This document shows, piece after piece, positions 40,300-49,534 of a stretch of 64,000 nucleotides of DNA. Within the stretch, counting starts at the first letter, position 1; the number at the start of each line of letters is the position of its first letter. The notes below the pieces were generated by a model. The model searched no databases. It saw nothing but the letters and a program-made list of their open reading frames with translations, and was not told the origin of the DNA. Origin of the DNA: Pseudomonas saliphila (GTDB taxonomy: Bacteria > Pseudomonadota > Gammaproteobacteria > Pseudomonadales > Pseudomonadaceae); assembly GCF_008638345.1 (NCBI RefSeq), contig NZ_VTVA01000005.1, forward strand, positions 62,001-126,000, written 5' to 3'. A program made the position numbers and the translations under genes.

Positions 40300-41961
40300 T
40301 TATACCTCGGTAATATTGAAACCCAGCTCGGCCAGACTGTCTTCGGCCAGCGCGAGAACATCGGCGGTGGTCACGGAACTCCGCTCCGCCGACTCCAGAT
40401 AGAACTCGATGCCGGTCAGGGCATCAGCCAACACTTCCAGCTGCTGCGGATGGGGCAGCAGTTTTCGATCCAGCATGTTCTCCTTGATAAAGCATGCTGC
40501 CAGACGAATCACATTCGCTGCGCGACTCATACCCAGGAAAATAAGCCCACCGCGCACTGTTTCCAGCGAATCGGGCACGTTCATCAGGTGCATTACATCA
40601 TTGCCCGATTCCATATAGGCAGTCACCGCCCGCTTGGCCAACGCCAGCCCAGCCTGAGATTCCTCGATCAAAACAATCCGCGCTTCCTTCAACGCGAGCG
40701 GCTCGTCGGCCTCATCGGTACCCGCGGCGGCATCCGGCTCACCGTCGCCATCCAGTCGATCCACTGCTGTTTCAGCCTGAAGCACCGCATCGGCAATCTT
40801 TTCCAGCACGCCCGTGTCGCCGAGACGCCAGGTTTCCAGCTTTCCGGATGTGCTTTCAATATAGGACGACACAGCCTCGATCTCGAGCATTCTGAAGGTT
40901 TTCCAGAGTCGCTGGAGGGAGAGCTTTAGCGTTTCGAGGGATTGTTCCGGGTCGCCGGCGTTCCGCGCCAGCAAATCAAGCAGATCCTTGATCGCGGCAA
41001 TTTCTTCGCGAAGCGCCTCGGCCACTGAGCGCATGACATCCACGCCCGGCCCCCGCAATCGATCGAAAGCCTGCAATATCTCGTGTTCTGTATAGTCGAG
41101 TTCCGGCAAGGCGAATGCCGCTTTCACTTCGGCGCAACGGGGGCTGTTATCGCCCGCGAGCGCCACCAGATACAGCAACTCGCCCAACAGCTGGCGCGGC
41201 GGCTGAGCGTCACTGGCTTCGTGCTGACCATTGCGCTTCCTGACCTCGCGGTCCACCTGGGCGAACAGTCTTTTGCGGGCGTTGGTCAAATGCAACGGCG
41301 TTTCTTCGACCGCCTCAAGCGCCGCCGAAGCGACCCAGCAAAGTGTAGCGACCGGACTCGCCAGGTAGCTTTCCCAGCGCTGCAGTGCCCGCTTCATCAG
41401 AGGTGTTGCAGCTGTAATACCGTCGTCGCGAATTAGCGCCAGTAGACCAAGCTGATACATCTGGCGCAGCCGGTTGAAGGCGCGTGACTCGATCCCCTCG
41501 CTGGAGCCTGGCCGCAGGCTGGTATTCAGGCCTACGACATCCAGTTGATAAAAGTGACTTTCGGGAAGCGGAGCGGCGTCAATGCGGTGTTTACGCAGTT
41601 CGTTGATCGCTGGCAATAGCAACTCTGGACGTTCAAAGCCCTGATGGCGGCACTGCTCAAGGTAGCGCTCCAACAGGAACAGACTATCGCAGAGCGAAGA
41701 GAGCGGACCATTGCGTTCCGTACCGTCATGCTCAGGCACGTCAGTGGCCAATGCGACCATTTCCGTCAGAAGAACAGTGGCACCGTTCAGCTCGATCAGT
41801 TCAAAGGTACCTCGCAGTTGCTGCAGGCTTTCAATAGCCTGTTGCAGTAAGCTGCCATTATGTCTGTCCTCAAGAAACTGCTGTAGCAGATCTTCTGCTT
41901 CGCCCATGCTGGCGAAGAGCTCTTCCCTGACAAGATCAAGTGATGTGGCACCCGTTAACAT
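40300..41961 (-). CDS. fimL: Twitching-motility regulator FimL (degenerate ChpA-like)
   Basis: FimL of P. aeruginosa resembles the N-terminus of the pilus chemotaxis kinase ChpA. It is needed for twitching and for cAMP/Vfr signalling, and it links to the FimV polar hub. This 553-residue protein starts MLTGATSLDLVREELF like FimL. It contains two Hpt-like helical bundles without the phosphorylatable His: QQLRGTFELIELNG near the N-terminus and ETVRGGLIFLGMSRAA near the C-terminus. It is soluble, with an acidic linker (DGDGEPDAAAGTDEADE). It is encoded upstream of nudC. Confidence 0.9.
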   Translation of the reverse strand: MLTGATSLDLVREELFASMGEAEDLLQQFLEDRHNGSLLQQAIESLQQLRGTFELIELNGATVLLTEMVALATDVPEHDGTERNGPLSSLCDSLFLLERYLEQCRHQGFERPELLLPAINELRKHRIDAAPLPESHFYQLDVVGLNTSLRPGSSEGIESRAFNRLRQMYQLGLLALIRDDGITAATPLMKRALQRWESYLASPVATLCWVASAALEAVEETPLHLTNARKRLFAQVDREVRKRNGQHEASDAQPPRQLLGELLYLVALAGDNSPRCAEVKAAFALPELDYTEHEILQAFDRLRGPGVDVMRSVAEALREEIAAIKDLLDLLARNAGDPEQSLETLKLSLQRLWKTFRMLEIEAVSSYIESTSGKLETWRLGDTGVLEKIADAVLQAETAVDRLDGDGEPDAAAGTDEADEPLALKEARIVLIEESQAGLALAKRAVTAYMESGNDVMHLMNVPDSLETVRGGLIFLGMSRAANVIRLAACFIKENMLDRKLLPHPQQLEVLADALTGIEFYLESAERSSVTTADVLALAEDSLAELGFNITEV

Positions 41962-42005
41962 CGCATTCCGTCTCCCCATCGTCCCTGCAATCTGACTGAT
42001 AACGC

Positions 42006-42818
42006 TCAGTCGGCAAATTCAGCAGTCTTCCTGGTCATGTGAGCAGCCATCGCTACCTTGAGATCCTCAGACTGCAGCATAGCCGCGTTCCAACTGGCGA
42101 TATAGTTGAGGCCATCCTCGACACTATGATCCCGGCTGTAGCGTATCATCTCCTTGGTACCACGCACCGCGAGCGGCGATTTGGCGGCGATGGTGCCAGC
42201 CACTTCCATGACGCTCTCAAACAGTGCTTCAGGCGAGGCGAAGTGCCGGTTAACCAAGCCTATCCGCTCCGCCTCCACACCGTCGATCATGCGTCCGGTG
42301 TAGGCAAGTTCTCGCATCATGCCATCCCCTATGATGCGCGGCAATCTTTGCAGCGTGCCGACATCGGCCGCCATTCCCATGTCAATTTCCTTGATCGAGA
42401 ACAGCGCTTCGGAGGTGGAATAGCGCATATCACAGGCCGAGATCAGATCAATCGCTCCACCAATGCAGTAGCCGTGCACCGCGGCGATGACCGGCTTGCG
42501 GCAGCGATCCACAGCGTTAAAGGTATTCTGCAGCCGGAATATCTGCCGCCGCAGAGCTTCTGCGTTGCGTCCGATATCAGTGCCCAGCTGACTGCTGGCA
42601 CTGGCCAACAGAGCCAGATCGATACCGGCAGAAAAATGCTTTCCGACGCCGGAAATAACGACCACCCGAATGCTGTCAGTCTCATCGATCCACTCAAAGG
42701 CCTGGATAAGCTCATCCCAGAACGGCTTATTCATCGCATTCGCCTTGTCAGGCCGGTTGATGCGCACGTGGGCGATCTTGTCGATCTGTTCAACAAGCAG
42801 TGTCTGATATTCGGGCAT
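42006..42818 (-). CDS. Crotonase-family protein, probable delta3,5-delta2,4-dienoyl-CoA isomerase
   Basis: This 270-residue crotonase has the oxyanion-hole motifs GKHFSAGIDL and HGYCIGGAIDL. Three acidic residues of mammalian ECH1 align by spacing: Asp124 in GGAIDL, Glu144 in SIKEIDMG and Asp152 in AADVGTLQRLP (Asp176, Glu196 and Asp204 in the rat enzyme). The later YSRDHSVEDGLNY also resembles ECH1. Such an isomerase is needed for fatty acids with odd-numbered double bonds. ATG 42818 has AGGAG seven bases upstream; a short inverted repeat, TTCAA-N5-TTGAA, lies at 42838-42852. Confidence 0.88.
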   Translation of the reverse strand: MPEYQTLLVEQIDKIAHVRINRPDKANAMNKPFWDELIQAFEWIDETDSIRVVVISGVGKHFSAGIDLALLASASSQLGTDIGRNAEALRRQIFRLQNTFNAVDRCRKPVIAAVHGYCIGGAIDLISACDMRYSTSEALFSIKEIDMGMAADVGTLQRLPRIIGDGMMRELAYTGRMIDGVEAERIGLVNRHFASPEALFESVMEVAGTIAAKSPLAVRGTKEMIRYSRDHSVEDGLNYIASWNAAMLQSEDLKVAMAAHMTRKTAEFAD

Positions 42819-43033
42819 GCTAGCGCTCCTGACAGGGTTCAAGTGAGTTGAATTCGAGACTCTATATACGGACAAATCCATTGGTCGTATCGGCTTGATG
42901 CCGAATGCTGGTCCCGAACCGCTCAGCTTTGTAGCAAGGCGGTGACAATACGCGTTTCGGGACAATTTTCGGGGTTATTTGGGCCAGGCTTTTGTGACAC
43001 CCATCCCAGTTCAATGATTCAGCCAGCTCAGGG

Positions 43034-43756
43034 TCAGTCAACGGACGCAGCATTCCATGCGGAAAAGCCGGCCGCTTTCTCGATCGCTGCCAGACGCTCT
43101 GCATGTGCTTCGAGCTCAACAGGACTGGCCTGAACCACCTTCAGGCGTGGACGCGCTGGATCCAGACGACGAATAACGCTGATGCCGTCAGCTCCGGTGT
43201 CCTGATCCGAGCCCTGCCCTGCAAGCGTCAGCGCGGTCTGACCACCGGTCATGATCAAATACACGTCGGCGAGAATTTCCGCATCCAGCAGGGCGCCGTG
43301 GAGGTCGCGCTGGGAGTTGTCGACGCCGTATCGTTTACACAGCGCATCCAAGCTGTTGCGTTGCCCAGGATGCTTGGCTCTGGCCATCAACAGGGTATCG
43401 ACGACCGAGCAGTGGTCAGCCATCAGTCCATGGCCGGCATTCAACCGTCCGAGCTCGGCATCCAGGAAGCCGATATCGAACGCGGCATTGTGGATCACCA
43501 GTCGGGCGCCGCTGACGAAATCCATGAAGTCATCGACCACATCAGCGAACAACTGCTTGTCCGCGAGAAACTCGGAACTGATGCCGTGTACCGCGAAAGC
43601 ACCCTCTTCGATGTCGCGCTGTGGATTCACATACACATGGAAATGGCGTCCTGTCAGACGTCTGTCTATCAGTTCGACACAACCAATTTCGATGATTCGA
43701 TGGCCTTCTCTGACCTCGATACCGGTCGTTTCCGTATCCAGTACCACTTCACGCAT
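43034..43756 (-). CDS. dnaQ: DNA polymerase III epsilon subunit (3'-5' proofreading exonuclease)
   Basis: DnaQ proofreads replication as part of the Pol III core. The 240-residue protein has the Exo I motif [10 protein letters not shown], Exo II in [13 protein letters not shown] and Exo III in [14 protein letters not shown], which supply the metal-binding Asp/Glu set. The C-terminal tail is the alpha-subunit-binding part. It overlaps rnhA by eight bases, as in many gammaproteobacteria. Confidence 0.97.
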   Translation of the reverse strand: MREVVLDTETTGIEVREGHRIIEIGCVELIDRRLTGRHFHVYVNPQRDIEEGAFAVHGISSEFLADKQLFADVVDDFMDFVSGARLVIHNAAFDIGFLDAELGRLNAGHGLMADHCSVVDTLLMARAKHPGQRNSLDALCKRYGVDNSQRDLHGALLDAEILADVYLIMTGGQTALTLAGQGSDQDTGADGISVIRRLDPARPRLKVVQASPVELEAHAERLAAIEKAAGFSAWNAASVD

Positions 43757-44210
43757 TGTTCAGCCTCCGTTCAGCCAGAACCTTTTCCACGCCCAGATTG
43801 GCCAACTCGTCGGCCAGCTCATTTTCCGGGTGGCCGCTATGGCCCTTGACCCAGCGCCACTGAACCTCATGCTGGCTGACCAGATTGTCCAGCTCCTGCC
43901 ACAGATCGGCGTTCTTGACCGGCTGTTTACTGGCTGTTTTCCAGCCGCGCTTCTTCCAATTCGGCATCCATTCCTGAATGCCTTTCATGACATATTCAGA
44001 GTCGGTAGTCAGCACCACCTGCGCCGGCCGCTTGAGTGCTTCCAGGCCGCGGATAGCAGCAGTCAGCTCCATACGGTTATTGGTCGTTTGCAGCTCGCCG
44101 CCATATAGGGTCTTTTCATGAGGTTTGAGGCGCAACAGGACCCCCCAACCGCCGGGCCCCGGATTTCCCTTGCAGGCGCCGTCGGTGAAAATTTCAATGG
44201 TATGCGTCAT
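43749..44210 (-). CDS. rnhA: Ribonuclease HI
   Basis: RNase HI degrades RNA in RNA-DNA hybrids, including R-loops and primers. The 153-residue protein starts [20 protein letters not shown] and carries the catalytic acidic residues in [14 protein letters not shown] and TTDSEYV, plus the basic handle loop with WKKRGWKT. I chose ATG 44210, which shares ATGA with the stop of the upstream yafS; the longer frame runs into that gene. Confidence 0.97.
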   Translation of the reverse strand: MTHTIEIFTDGACKGNPGPGGWGVLLRLKPHEKTLYGGELQTTNNRMELTAAIRGLEALKRPAQVVLTTDSEYVMKGIQEWMPNWKKRGWKTASKQPVKNADLWQELDNLVSQHEVQWRWVKGHSGHPENELADELANLGVEKVLAERRLNNA

Positions 44211-44980
44211 TTCTTGTTCCGTTTTTGCGACCGCCTCGCTCCGGCCACCACCGGGGGCAAGGTCAGCGCGGGGAAAACCCGCCCGCGCTGGCGTCGCGGG
44301 GTCACTCCAAGCATCTGCCGGCGCGCCATGAGGAAATAAAAGCCGCCACCAGGCAACTGATGTTTGCCGCCAAATTCCTCGAGACTGCGCAAGCGCTCGA
44401 GCCAGCGCTGGGACATGAGCGGCGGACGATAGCATCCATCAATGCGTTTCTCCACCGAAAAACCCAGCAGTTCCAGCCAGTCCACGAGCCGTGATGGCGA
44501 CACAAAACCCGCTTCGCTGAACCACTCCCGGCCGGTGAAATGATTGATCCCCCAGGCACTCCATGGATTGAAACCGAAGATCAGCAAATGGCCGCCCGCA
44601 CGCACCGCCTGGCTGGCTTCGCGCAGCAGAACACGTGGGGTCAAACAGAAATCCAGCCCGTGATGCAACAGCACAACGTCGAGACTTTGCGGCGAAAATG
44701 GCCACTGGGTTTCCTCAGCGGGGATCGCTGCAGGTCCGGCGAGCAGATCCAGTTGCCAGTGATTGCGCAGAACACTGCGATCGGTATCCAGCAGTTCAGG
44801 GGCCAGACCGTACTGCACCAGATGCTGGCCGAAACAACGCTGGATCTGTTGCTGCATGACGCCGCGCTCGGTTTCCATCAGCATCTGCCCGGGGGGCGAG
44901 TCCAGCCAGGCGCGCGCCCCTGCCAGAAGTCTCAGAAGGTCGTCCTGACTGATGGATCGGGAAATACCGGGAATTGCCAT
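44207..44980 (-). CDS. yafS: Class I SAM-dependent methyltransferase-like protein YafS
   Basis: The 257-residue protein has a Methyltransf_11-like fold: [22 protein letters not shown] followed by [10 protein letters not shown]. The SAM-binding glycine motif (GxGxG) is not visible in its usual place, where the sequence reads [12 protein letters not shown], so activity is doubtful. The order dnaQ-rnhA-yafS-gloB-mltD is shared with E. coli, which supports the name. GGAGG precedes the ATG at 44980. The C-terminus is strongly basic (RRSQKRNKK). It is divergent from gloB, 74 bases away. Confidence 0.85.
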   Translation of the reverse strand: MAIPGISRSISQDDLLRLLAGARAWLDSPPGQMLMETERGVMQQQIQRCFGQHLVQYGLAPELLDTDRSVLRNHWQLDLLAGPAAIPAEETQWPFSPQSLDVVLLHHGLDFCLTPRVLLREASQAVRAGGHLLIFGFNPWSAWGINHFTGREWFSEAGFVSPSRLVDWLELLGFSVEKRIDGCYRPPLMSQRWLERLRSLEEFGGKHQLPGGGFYFLMARRQMLGVTPRRQRGRVFPALTLPPVVAGARRSQKRNKK

Positions 44981-45054
44981 GATGCCTCCGGGTTGGCCTC
45001 GCACGGCTTGCGTCCTATAAGATAAAGCACAATATCCCAAAAGGCGTCTTTACC

Positions 45055-45834
45055 ATGCCACAGTTCATCGCTTTGCCTGCTTTTCAGGATAACTATATAT
45101 GGATGCTGGTCGACGAGCACACCAGTCAGGTAGCAGTAGTCGATCCGGGCGATCCGGCGCCTGTCGTGCGTTGGCTCGGCCGGCACCCCGAGTACAGCCT
45201 CAAGACCATGCTGATCACCCACCATCATCGTGATCATACCGGCGGCCTGAGCGCCATCAAGGCAGCGACCGGGTGCAAGGTCTATGGTCCTGCGGAAGAA
45301 AGCATCCCGGGTATCGACCATCCGCTGAAGGACGGTGAAGAGTTCAGATTGTTCGGATCCGTTGTCCAGGTGATTGCGGTGCCCGGGCATACCAGCGGCC
45401 ATATCGCTTTGTTCTGTAATGATGAAAAAGATCCGTGGTTACTCTGTGGCGATACGCTGTTCGCCGGGGGCTGCGGACGACTGTTCGAAGGCACGCCGGC
45501 ACAGATGCACCATTCTCTGCAACGCCTTGCAGCACTGCCGGATGAAACGCGCGTGTTCTGTGCCCATGAGTATACCCAGTCGAACCTGCGTTTCGCCCAC
45601 GCGGTGGAACCCGAAAACCGCGACATAAAAGTCCGGCTCGAAGTGGTCGACGATCTGCGCGCCGACGGGCGAATCACCCTACCCTCGACGATAGGTCTGG
45701 AAAAACTGACCAATCCCTTCCTGCGCTGTGACCAGCCGGAAGTAATCGCAGCAGCCACCCAGCACTCGGGAAAAGCGCTGGAAGCCGGAGAACAGACACT
45801 CGCAGCCGTGCGCCAGTGGAAAGATAACTTTTGA
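45055..45834 (+). CDS. gloB: Hydroxyacylglutathione hydrolase (glyoxalase II)
   Basis: Glyoxalase II converts S-lactoylglutathione to lactate and glutathione, completing methylglyoxal detoxification. The 259-residue metallo-beta-lactamase-fold enzyme has the metal-binding motif THHHRDHTGG, a histidine in PGHTSGHIALF, and LLCGDTLFAGGCGRLFEG with the bridging Asp. The C-terminal helical domain is the glyoxalase II extension. A short hairpin follows the stop. Confidence 0.97.
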   Translation: MPQFIALPAFQDNYIWMLVDEHTSQVAVVDPGDPAPVVRWLGRHPEYSLKTMLITHHHRDHTGGLSAIKAATGCKVYGPAEESIPGIDHPLKDGEEFRLFGSVVQVIAVPGHTSGHIALFCNDEKDPWLLCGDTLFAGGCGRLFEGTPAQMHHSLQRLAALPDETRVFCAHEYTQSNLRFAHAVEPENRDIKVRLEVVDDLRADGRITLPSTIGLEKLTNPFLRCDQPEVIAAATQHSGKALEAGEQTLAAVRQWKDNF

Positions 45835-45850
45835 AACAGTTGAGTCTGTG

Positions 45851-45870
45851 GCCGCTCAGCGACGAGCGGC
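45851..45870 (+). terminator. Hairpin after gloB
   Basis: GCCGCTC-AGCGAC-GAGCGGC lies 16 bases beyond the gloB stop. No clear T-run follows, so it is only a possible terminator ahead of mltD. Confidence 0.45.
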
Positions 45871-45979
45871 GCAGCCTGCAACCCAATGAATACGTATAGC
45901 AGTTGGCGTTCGCCCGTTTGCTTCCTTGACCCTAAAGGGGTCACTACCTAGACTCGGGCAAACTTTCAGGGACTTGCTG

Positions 45980-47524
45980 ATGCTTTTCATGACAACCAAC
46001 GCACTCAAAAATGGATTTTTGGCGCTGGGACTGCTGGTGATCGCCGGCTGCCAAACCTCACCAGAAACTCGCCCTGCCCATCCAGAGGATGTGCCGCGCA
46101 TCTCGCTCAAACAGGCCGAGCGAATCCTGGGATCCGAACCAGACCGGGACCGCGGCCGCAGGGCACTGGTAAAAGCTCAAACCTCCCCTACCCTCTGGTC
46201 ACGCATACGTGAAGGTTTCCTGCTCGACCCGGCAGTGATCGACAATCCCCGCATCGACCATCAGCGGTCGGTGTACACCAGCCAGCCACGTTACTTTCAG
46301 GCTACCTCCGCTCGCTCCCAACTCTATCTTCATTATGTAGTCGAGCAGATTGAGGCACGCGGCCTGCCCCAGGAGCTGGCGCTGTTGCCCTTCGTCGAGA
46401 GCTCCTACAACCCGATGGCCTACTCCAGCTCAAACGCCGCAGGGTTATGGCAGTTCATACCGTCCACTGGAAAGTTGTTTTCCCTGCGCCAGGACGGCTG
46501 GTACGACGGGCGCCGTGACGTTACCGCCTCTACCCATGCTGCACTGGATTATCTTTCCAGCCTGAACAAGACGTTTGACGGCGACTGGCTGCTGGCACTT
46601 GCCGCCTATAACTGTGGCCCAGGCTGTGTGGGCCGAGCAATCAAACGCAACCGGGCGCTTGGTCTGCCTACCGACTACTGGAATCTGCAACTTCCGCAAG
46701 AGACCATGAACTACGTGCCGAAGCTGCTCGCAATGGCGCAGGTTATCGAGAGTCCGACTGAATACGGAGCCTCTCTGCCGAATCTGAAGAATGAACCCTA
46801 CTTCGCCGAAGTCACCATCGAGCGGCAACTCGATCTGCACAAGGCAGCTGAGCTGGCTTCGATTTCGCCGGAAGAACTGCTAAGCCTCAATCCCGCGTTC
46901 AAGCAACGGGTCACCGCGCCTCAAGGACCTTATCAATTACTGGTCCCAATCGTTAGAGCGGATCAATTCATCGCAGGGCTGGCCGAGCTACCGACGAGCG
47001 AGTACATCAGTTTTCACCGGTACAACGTGCGCCGGGGCGATACGCTTTCACAGATCGCTACCCGCTACCAAGTGAGTGTCAGCGCCATCAAGCAGGCAAA
47101 CGACATGGGCAGCAATACCACCATCCGCATTGGCCAGACGCTGATGCTGCCAGGCACCTTCGATGACATTAATGAGCCCTCGTCAATCAAGGCCCTGGCC
47201 ATGGCTGAGCCCTTGACCTACAAAGTCCAGCCCGGCGACAACCTCTGGGGAATCGCCAAACGCCATGGACTGAGCGTTACCGCCATTACCCGCGACAATA
47301 GCCTGAGCACTCCGGTGCTGCGCGTTGGGCAGCAGCTGGTTCTGGCAAGTACGGATACAGGTGGCGGCGCGACCGCACGCAAAGTACTTTACACGGTCAA
47401 GCCAGGGGATTCGCTCTACAGCATTGCGCGCGAATTCAAGGTGCAGATCGACCACATACGTGACTGGAATGAGCTGGGCTCAGTGCTGCGCCCCGGACAA
47501 CAGATTACTTTGCATCTGCTTTAA
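45980..47524 (+). CDS. mltD: Membrane-bound lytic murein transglycosylase D
   Basis: MltD is an outer-membrane lipoprotein that cleaves uncrosslinked peptidoglycan strands. The 514-residue protein has a lipobox LLVIAGC (lipidated Cys24), an SLT domain with the catalytic Glu in VESSYNPMAYSSSNAAGLW, and three LysM repeats (YNVRRGDTLSQIATRY, YKVQPGDNLWGIAKRH, YTVKPGDSLYSIAREF), one more than E. coli MltD. I start at ATG 45980, seven bases after AGGGA; the ATG three codons later also leaves the lipobox intact. Confidence 0.95.
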   Translation: MLFMTTNALKNGFLALGLLVIAGCQTSPETRPAHPEDVPRISLKQAERILGSEPDRDRGRRALVKAQTSPTLWSRIREGFLLDPAVIDNPRIDHQRSVYTSQPRYFQATSARSQLYLHYVVEQIEARGLPQELALLPFVESSYNPMAYSSSNAAGLWQFIPSTGKLFSLRQDGWYDGRRDVTASTHAALDYLSSLNKTFDGDWLLALAAYNCGPGCVGRAIKRNRALGLPTDYWNLQLPQETMNYVPKLLAMAQVIESPTEYGASLPNLKNEPYFAEVTIERQLDLHKAAELASISPEELLSLNPAFKQRVTAPQGPYQLLVPIVRADQFIAGLAELPTSEYISFHRYNVRRGDTLSQIATRYQVSVSAIKQANDMGSNTTIRIGQTLMLPGTFDDINEPSSIKALAMAEPLTYKVQPGDNLWGIAKRHGLSVTAITRDNSLSTPVLRVGQQLVLASTDTGGGATARKVLYTVKPGDSLYSIAREFKVQIDHIRDWNELGSVLRPGQQITLHLL

Positions 47525-47549
47525 CCACGCACTTCCATGAGCGCGGGAC

Positions 47550-47572
47550 AGGCCGCCCGCTTCCGGCGGCCT
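47550..47572 (+). terminator. GC-rich hairpin after mltD
   Basis: AGGCCGCC-N7-GGCGGCCT lies 26 bases beyond the mltD stop. It has no T-run, so it is a moderate candidate for the end of the mltD transcript. Confidence 0.45.
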
Positions 47573-47682
47573 GGCTGGCCGGCGCTAACGGTCCTGGATG
47601 AACCACCCATAAAGCCAGACGGCACTTCCGTTGACCCTACAGCAATGGTAGCGTTGCAGTTGCTTTCACTGAACGGCCGCCC

Positions 47683-49521
47683 ATGACGCTTTACCCTACC
47701 CTCATCCTTGCAATATTGCTCGCCTCACTGCCCTGGACCACAGCTGGTGCAGCGGTCTATAAACAGCACGGCTACGCCCTCTTCGGTCAGCCTGCCTATA
47801 CCGATGACTTCGAGCACCTCGAATACGTTAATCCGGACGCTCCCAAAGGCGGCACGCTACGGGTAATGGGCAGCGGGACCTTTGATACGCTCAACCCTTA
47901 TACACTCAAAGGCACCAGCCCAATCAGCACCGGCAGCTTTGCAAACTATGGCATCAGCGAACTGAATGAGCCGCTGATGGCGGGCAGTGGCGTCTATGAT
48001 CCCTCAGCAGATGAGCCCTACTCAGCTTACGGCCTGATCGCAGAAACTCTGGAGTTTTCCGATGACCGCAGCTGGGTAGTCTTCAACCTGCGAGAAGAAG
48101 CGCGCTTTCACGACGGCACGCCTATCACCGCGGCCGACGTCGCGTTCTCCTATCAGCTGTTGAAAACCCAGGGGCACCCGAACTACCGGACCATGCTGGA
48201 GGCAGTGGAGCGCATCGATATTCTCGGCTCCCACCGAATCCGATTTATATTCGATCAAAGCGATAACCCCTTGCTGATTCTCCGCCTCGGCGAACTGCCG
48301 GTCCTGCCCGAGCACTACTGGACGGGCCGTGAGTTTGGCGATACCACCTATCAGGCTGGATTGAACAGCGGCCCCTACCGAATCACCGAAGTGCGCCCAG
48401 GCCGCCGACTGGTGTTCGAGCGGGTCAAGGACTATTGGGGAAGCGCGCTGCCCATCAACCGCGGCAAGTACAATCCTGATCGGATGGAGGTCGAGTTTTA
48501 CCGAGACAACAATGTGGCGTTCGAGGCATTCAAGGCGGGCGAATTCGACATTTACTTCGATCACAAGGCCAGCAATTGGGCTAACGCCTATGAGTTTCCC
48601 GCCGTGCAGCGGGGTGATGTACTCAAGCGGGCCATTCCGCACGAAATCCCTAGCCCCACTCAGGCGCTGTTTTTTAATACGCGGCGCACGCCCTTTGACG
48701 ATCGCCGGGTACGCCAGGCACTGGGCATGCTTTTCGACTTCGAGTGGTCCAACCGGGTACTGTTCTACGGCGCCTATGAACGCTCGCTGAGCTATTTCCC
48801 CAACAGTCCCTTCTCTGCTACAGAGCTGCCGGCCGGCCAGGAATTTCTCTATCTCGAGCCCTACCGCGAGCAGCTACCCGATGAACTGTTCCGCGAACCT
48901 TTCACTCTTCCGGTTACCGATGGCCGGGGTATCCCGCGGGAGACACTGCGCGACGCCGTAGCGTTATTCGAGGACGCCGGCTGGTCGATACGAGACGGCC
49001 GTTTGCGCAATACTGACGGTCAGCCTCTGGTGTTCGAGGTGCTGCTGGTCAATCCGAGCCTGGAGCGCATCCTCCAGCCCTATCGAAACAACCTGTCGCG
49101 CCTGGGCATCGACATGCATATTCGTACCGTTGACAGCGCGCAGTACCGTGCCCGCCTGGACCAGTTCGATTACGACATGATTCTGGCCACGCTGCCACAG
49201 GGGCTATCGCCGGGAATGGAGCAGCATAGCTACTTCCATTCCAGCCAGCGCAGTGTTCGCGGCAGCCGCAATTACGCGGGGATCGCCAACCCCGTAGTCG
49301 ACAAGATGCTGGAGCATCTGTTATCGGCCGGCAGCCGCGCTCAGCAGGTCGCCGCCGCCAAGGCCCTCGACCGCGTGATGCTCTGGGAACACTATACAAT
49401 TCCGAACTGGTATATAAACTACCACCGCATAGCGCACCGCTCCTGGTTGCGTTCAGACTCTACACCGCCTTATTCGCTGGCAATCCGCACCTGGTGGATT
49501 GATAAAGCGGTCGAACAATAA
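47683..49521 (+). CDS. Yej-type ABC transporter substrate-binding protein, first paralogue
   Basis: This 612-residue periplasmic protein has a signal peptide (cut near residue 23, after AGA) and the SBP family 5 signature regions HLEYVNPDAPKGGTLRVM and FHDGTPITAADVAFSYQLL. The YejABEF system of E. coli imports microcin C and peptides; LpqW/YejA homologues in other bacteria bind muropeptides. The next gene is a paralogue; both precede the shared permease and ATPase genes, so the importer probably has two binding proteins. Ligand is inferred only as peptide or muropeptide. Confidence 0.9.
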   Translation: MTLYPTLILAILLASLPWTTAGAAVYKQHGYALFGQPAYTDDFEHLEYVNPDAPKGGTLRVMGSGTFDTLNPYTLKGTSPISTGSFANYGISELNEPLMAGSGVYDPSADEPYSAYGLIAETLEFSDDRSWVVFNLREEARFHDGTPITAADVAFSYQLLKTQGHPNYRTMLEAVERIDILGSHRIRFIFDQSDNPLLILRLGELPVLPEHYWTGREFGDTTYQAGLNSGPYRITEVRPGRRLVFERVKDYWGSALPINRGKYNPDRMEVEFYRDNNVAFEAFKAGEFDIYFDHKASNWANAYEFPAVQRGDVLKRAIPHEIPSPTQALFFNTRRTPFDDRRVRQALGMLFDFEWSNRVLFYGAYERSLSYFPNSPFSATELPAGQEFLYLEPYREQLPDELFREPFTLPVTDGRGIPRETLRDAVALFEDAGWSIRDGRLRNTDGQPLVFEVLLVNPSLERILQPYRNNLSRLGIDMHIRTVDSAQYRARLDQFDYDMILATLPQGLSPGMEQHSYFHSSQRSVRGSRNYAGIANPVVDKMLEHLLSAGSRAQQVAAAKALDRVMLWEHYTIPNWYINYHRIAHRSWLRSDSTPPYSLAIRTWWIDKAVEQ

Positions 49522-49534
49522 TCAAGGTCATCCA

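Noticed and set aside
45927-45943. TGACCC-TAAA-GGGTCA type hairpin upstream of mltD
   Set aside because: The stem is only six pairs and sits in the leader without a T-run or conserved neighbour; too weak to annotate as an attenuator.
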